Part shown: one piece after another, positions 61,801 through 64,000 of the stretch
How the letters are laid out: each line of letters starts with the position of its first letter
How positions within the stretch are numbered: the first letter of the stretch is position 1
Source: Sitta carolinensis
Taxonomy: Eukaryota; Chordata; Aves; Passeriformes; Sittidae
Length of the DNA stretch: 64,000 nt
Assembly: GCA_032173965.1 (NCBI GenBank)
Contig: CM063283.1
Coordinates: forward strand, 87,905,243 to 87,969,242
Direction: 5' to 3'
Translations under genes and position numbers: made by a program
The notes under the pieces: model-generated
The model's input: only the letters and a program-made list of their open reading frames with translations
What the model was told of the DNA's origin: nothing
Databases searched by the model: none

Positions 61801-64000
61801 GTATTGCATACCTTGTTTGGTGTGTGTAGCTGGTTCACCATTCTAAAGACCAAGCTAAGGTAACTGGCAAAAATCAGTAGCCTCTGTATATATTCTGAGG
61901 GACACCATTTTCCAAGGAATTTCAGTGACTCAAAAGATTATAGATTTTTCAATACGAAGGTGACGTGGCTGTTCTTTCTCCCACCTTAGTATCATTGGGG
62001 AATTCTTTCCTTCAGATGTGGCTGTTTCCTTCAGTATGCAACCTTAAGTAATTCTTTTGGTATCACTGGATGGATCTCTTTTTTTTTTTTCTGTGGCCTT
62101 GGGCTGTCTTGAGGTTTAATATTCCAGGGTATTTTTAAGTATTAATTTGTTTCTTTTTATCTACATATTTCCACTTGGGTTTCATTGCTTTCTGTTTCTT
62201 GGGTTTTTTGAAGACCTGAACAATAATAGGTGGCTATTCTGTCACATGTTCTCATACAATGCAAATGAAGAAAGAATTTGTAAATTTTGTTCATGCCAAA
62301 AGAAACTGGGCTTTGTCTTAGAATGTGTGAGGAAAAGTTTCCTTCCATTTTCTGAGTCTCAAAAGTGTTTTGTTTTGTGGAGTCTGTCCATAAAACAGGA
62401 ATTGACCTGTGTGGAGTGTATGTAGACATAAAGCACAAAGCTGAAATGCTGGACAGAATGCCCAACTCCGTTGTTTCAAGGGGAAAGGTTCCAGCACAGA
62501 TGGCTTTTTTGGAGAGTTTCTTCAGTGGTGAATGTGATTGTTTACTGACAAATGTTTTTGTTTGTTCTCAGCAAGTTCATTTGGATGGACACCTCTCTTA
62601 ATGACTGGAGAGGACAGGTGGACATTTAAGGGTGCTCTTTCTAATAGATGACTATTTGTAGCTGTATTTTGCTGTAGAAATTGATATAGGACTTAGGCTG
62701 TAGGCTGTCTGAATTGTATGAAATCATTGCCATTGCTCCTGTTTGCAGTCTTTGGGAATTTGTAAATTAAAGGAAATGGAAACTGAAAGAAAAAAGAAAG
62801 GAAATATGTATTTTGATGTGGTGGAAACATCACTGTTCTTGTGTATGGGCTCTACCAGTTTACTAACCAACATGCAAGATATTTTTCTAATTGTTCATTC
62901 AGGAAATTGCTCTCCAAAACAGGAGATAAATGTATTACTTTCTGATTACTCTATAGTGTTGTTGTGTTAAATGTACAGAAGAAATTGTTCTGGCTTGTGT
63001 GTGAATCCTGGGGTTTTGTGTTTTGGCTGTGAGGACTAAACCTCAGAGGAGATGGGCTGTTTTGTTCAGTGAGCCATTTCATCCTGTTACTTCCCCTTCA
63101 GAGACGGAGAGGCCTGGTTTTGTGTATGTAATTGCAAATAACCTGAGAGGCCTTGATTAACAAAGCTCTGTGCTTTGAAATTCAGAGAGGAAATTCATAC
63201 AGAAAAGGTAATATTTAGTTTGCTTTCCCCTCCCTAAAAGAGTTTGCAGGAAAACTGCAGTATCAATGACAGGTGTCTAAGGGTTTTTGAGGTTTCTAAA
63301 GAGAAAATGTAATAAACATCTTGTATTTTCTTGTAACACTTATTTAACGTTGGAAATTTTTAGTATAGTATAACATGGGCATTCTGGCCTTATGGTAGAA
63401 TTACTAAGGCTTTACATCATGCTTGGTGTTGGTATGGGTCAGCTGGAGTAAAACACAGTAAGCTTAAAGTGTAGATGACTGTTGTACTTTCAGGAGGGAC
63501 TGTCATGAGCTTTTTGATGCTGAGATACTGCCCTTTAGTCAGTATCAATTTCTTCTAAAGCATTTCTTTGACTTGAAGGGCTGTACAATTGCTGCTTTTT
63601 AGTTTCTCTCTTCCAGTTTGGGCTTGATGATTCAAACTTCATTCTCTGTCTATAGCATCTATTATATCTTTGCTTTTCAGATACAGAATTGAGAGTAAAA
63701 TTGAGCATACAAGAAGTGAAATGACTAAGTTAGAACTATAGCTACATGTGTCTAAAATAGAATAATTCCATCTCAGTTATTTGGAAGGGTCTTTAAATTG
63801 GAGTGTTGTCATCTTGCATTCGGGATAGTCTACTTTGTACTTGCTGTATTTCTTTTCCCAATTTCTTTTTAATTGAATGGGTTAGTGTTAGAAAGTCAAT
63901 TTTGTAGTGTGAGCTGTCCTGTGCATGTTTTTTACTTCATATAAATGTGAGATAGCTAAATATAAATCATCTTTCCACCAAGTGCTGGGAGAGGGAACAT
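52889..64000 (+). other. NCK2: NCK2 intron after the first coding exon (partial)
   Basis: The intron begins with the consensus donor GTAAGT and continues to the window end. I searched the open frames for the next NCK2 exon (linker, SH3-2, SH3-3, SH2) and found nothing resembling WWRG, GWFPSNYV or SH2 motifs, so it lies further downstream. Contents are AT-rich unique sequence, with a GC-elevated stretch at about 57000-57400 and short pyrimidine-rich runs (for example 62080-62090). No repeat family, RNA gene or second coding gene is recognised. Confidence 0.8.

Overview
The window is vertebrate nuclear DNA, most likely from a bird. It contains the 5' part of one protein-coding gene, NCK2 (SH2/SH3 adaptor), on the + strand. 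The identification rests on one coding exon (52647-52888). It encodes the first 75 residues of an NCK-family protein, and its N-terminus ([17 protein letters not shown]) is the NCK2 form rather than the NCK1 form. The bird assignment rests on very low interspersed-repeat content over 64 kb, the single clear transposon being a CR1 LINE, and the absence of Alu-, B1- or L1-like sequence. Another sauropsid is not excluded.

Layout: positions 1-480 are a GC- and CpG-rich block with GC boxes and a GT repeat. It is best read as the NCK2 promoter/first-exon CpG island, but the transcription start and exon 1 end are not fixed by sequence alone. From about 485 to 52646 there is AT-rich intronic DNA. It is broken by a good candidate untranslated exon at 31472-31543, which has consensus splice sites on both sides and no ATG. 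The first coding exon follows at 52647-52888. From 52889 to the window end is the next intron. The exons for the remaining SH3 domains and the SH2 domain are not in the window.

Other content: a truncated, frameshifted CR1 copy on the minus strand (about 42935-44125), several long A/T homopolymers (28 to 50 nt), short microsatellites and a few small inverted or tandem repeats. One 420-bp segment (33514-33949) has a T50 tract and a possible 9-bp flanking direct repeat, and may be a minus-strand retrocopy. I see no convincing second protein gene, tRNA, rRNA, CRISPR array or operon. Most open frames of 60-140 codons here look like chance intronic frames. I found no clearly new biological system. 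The most useful leads are the 72-nt candidate 5' UTR exon, the upstream reading frames that could control NCK2 translation, a few unassigned splice-flanked segments, and the possible retrocopy.
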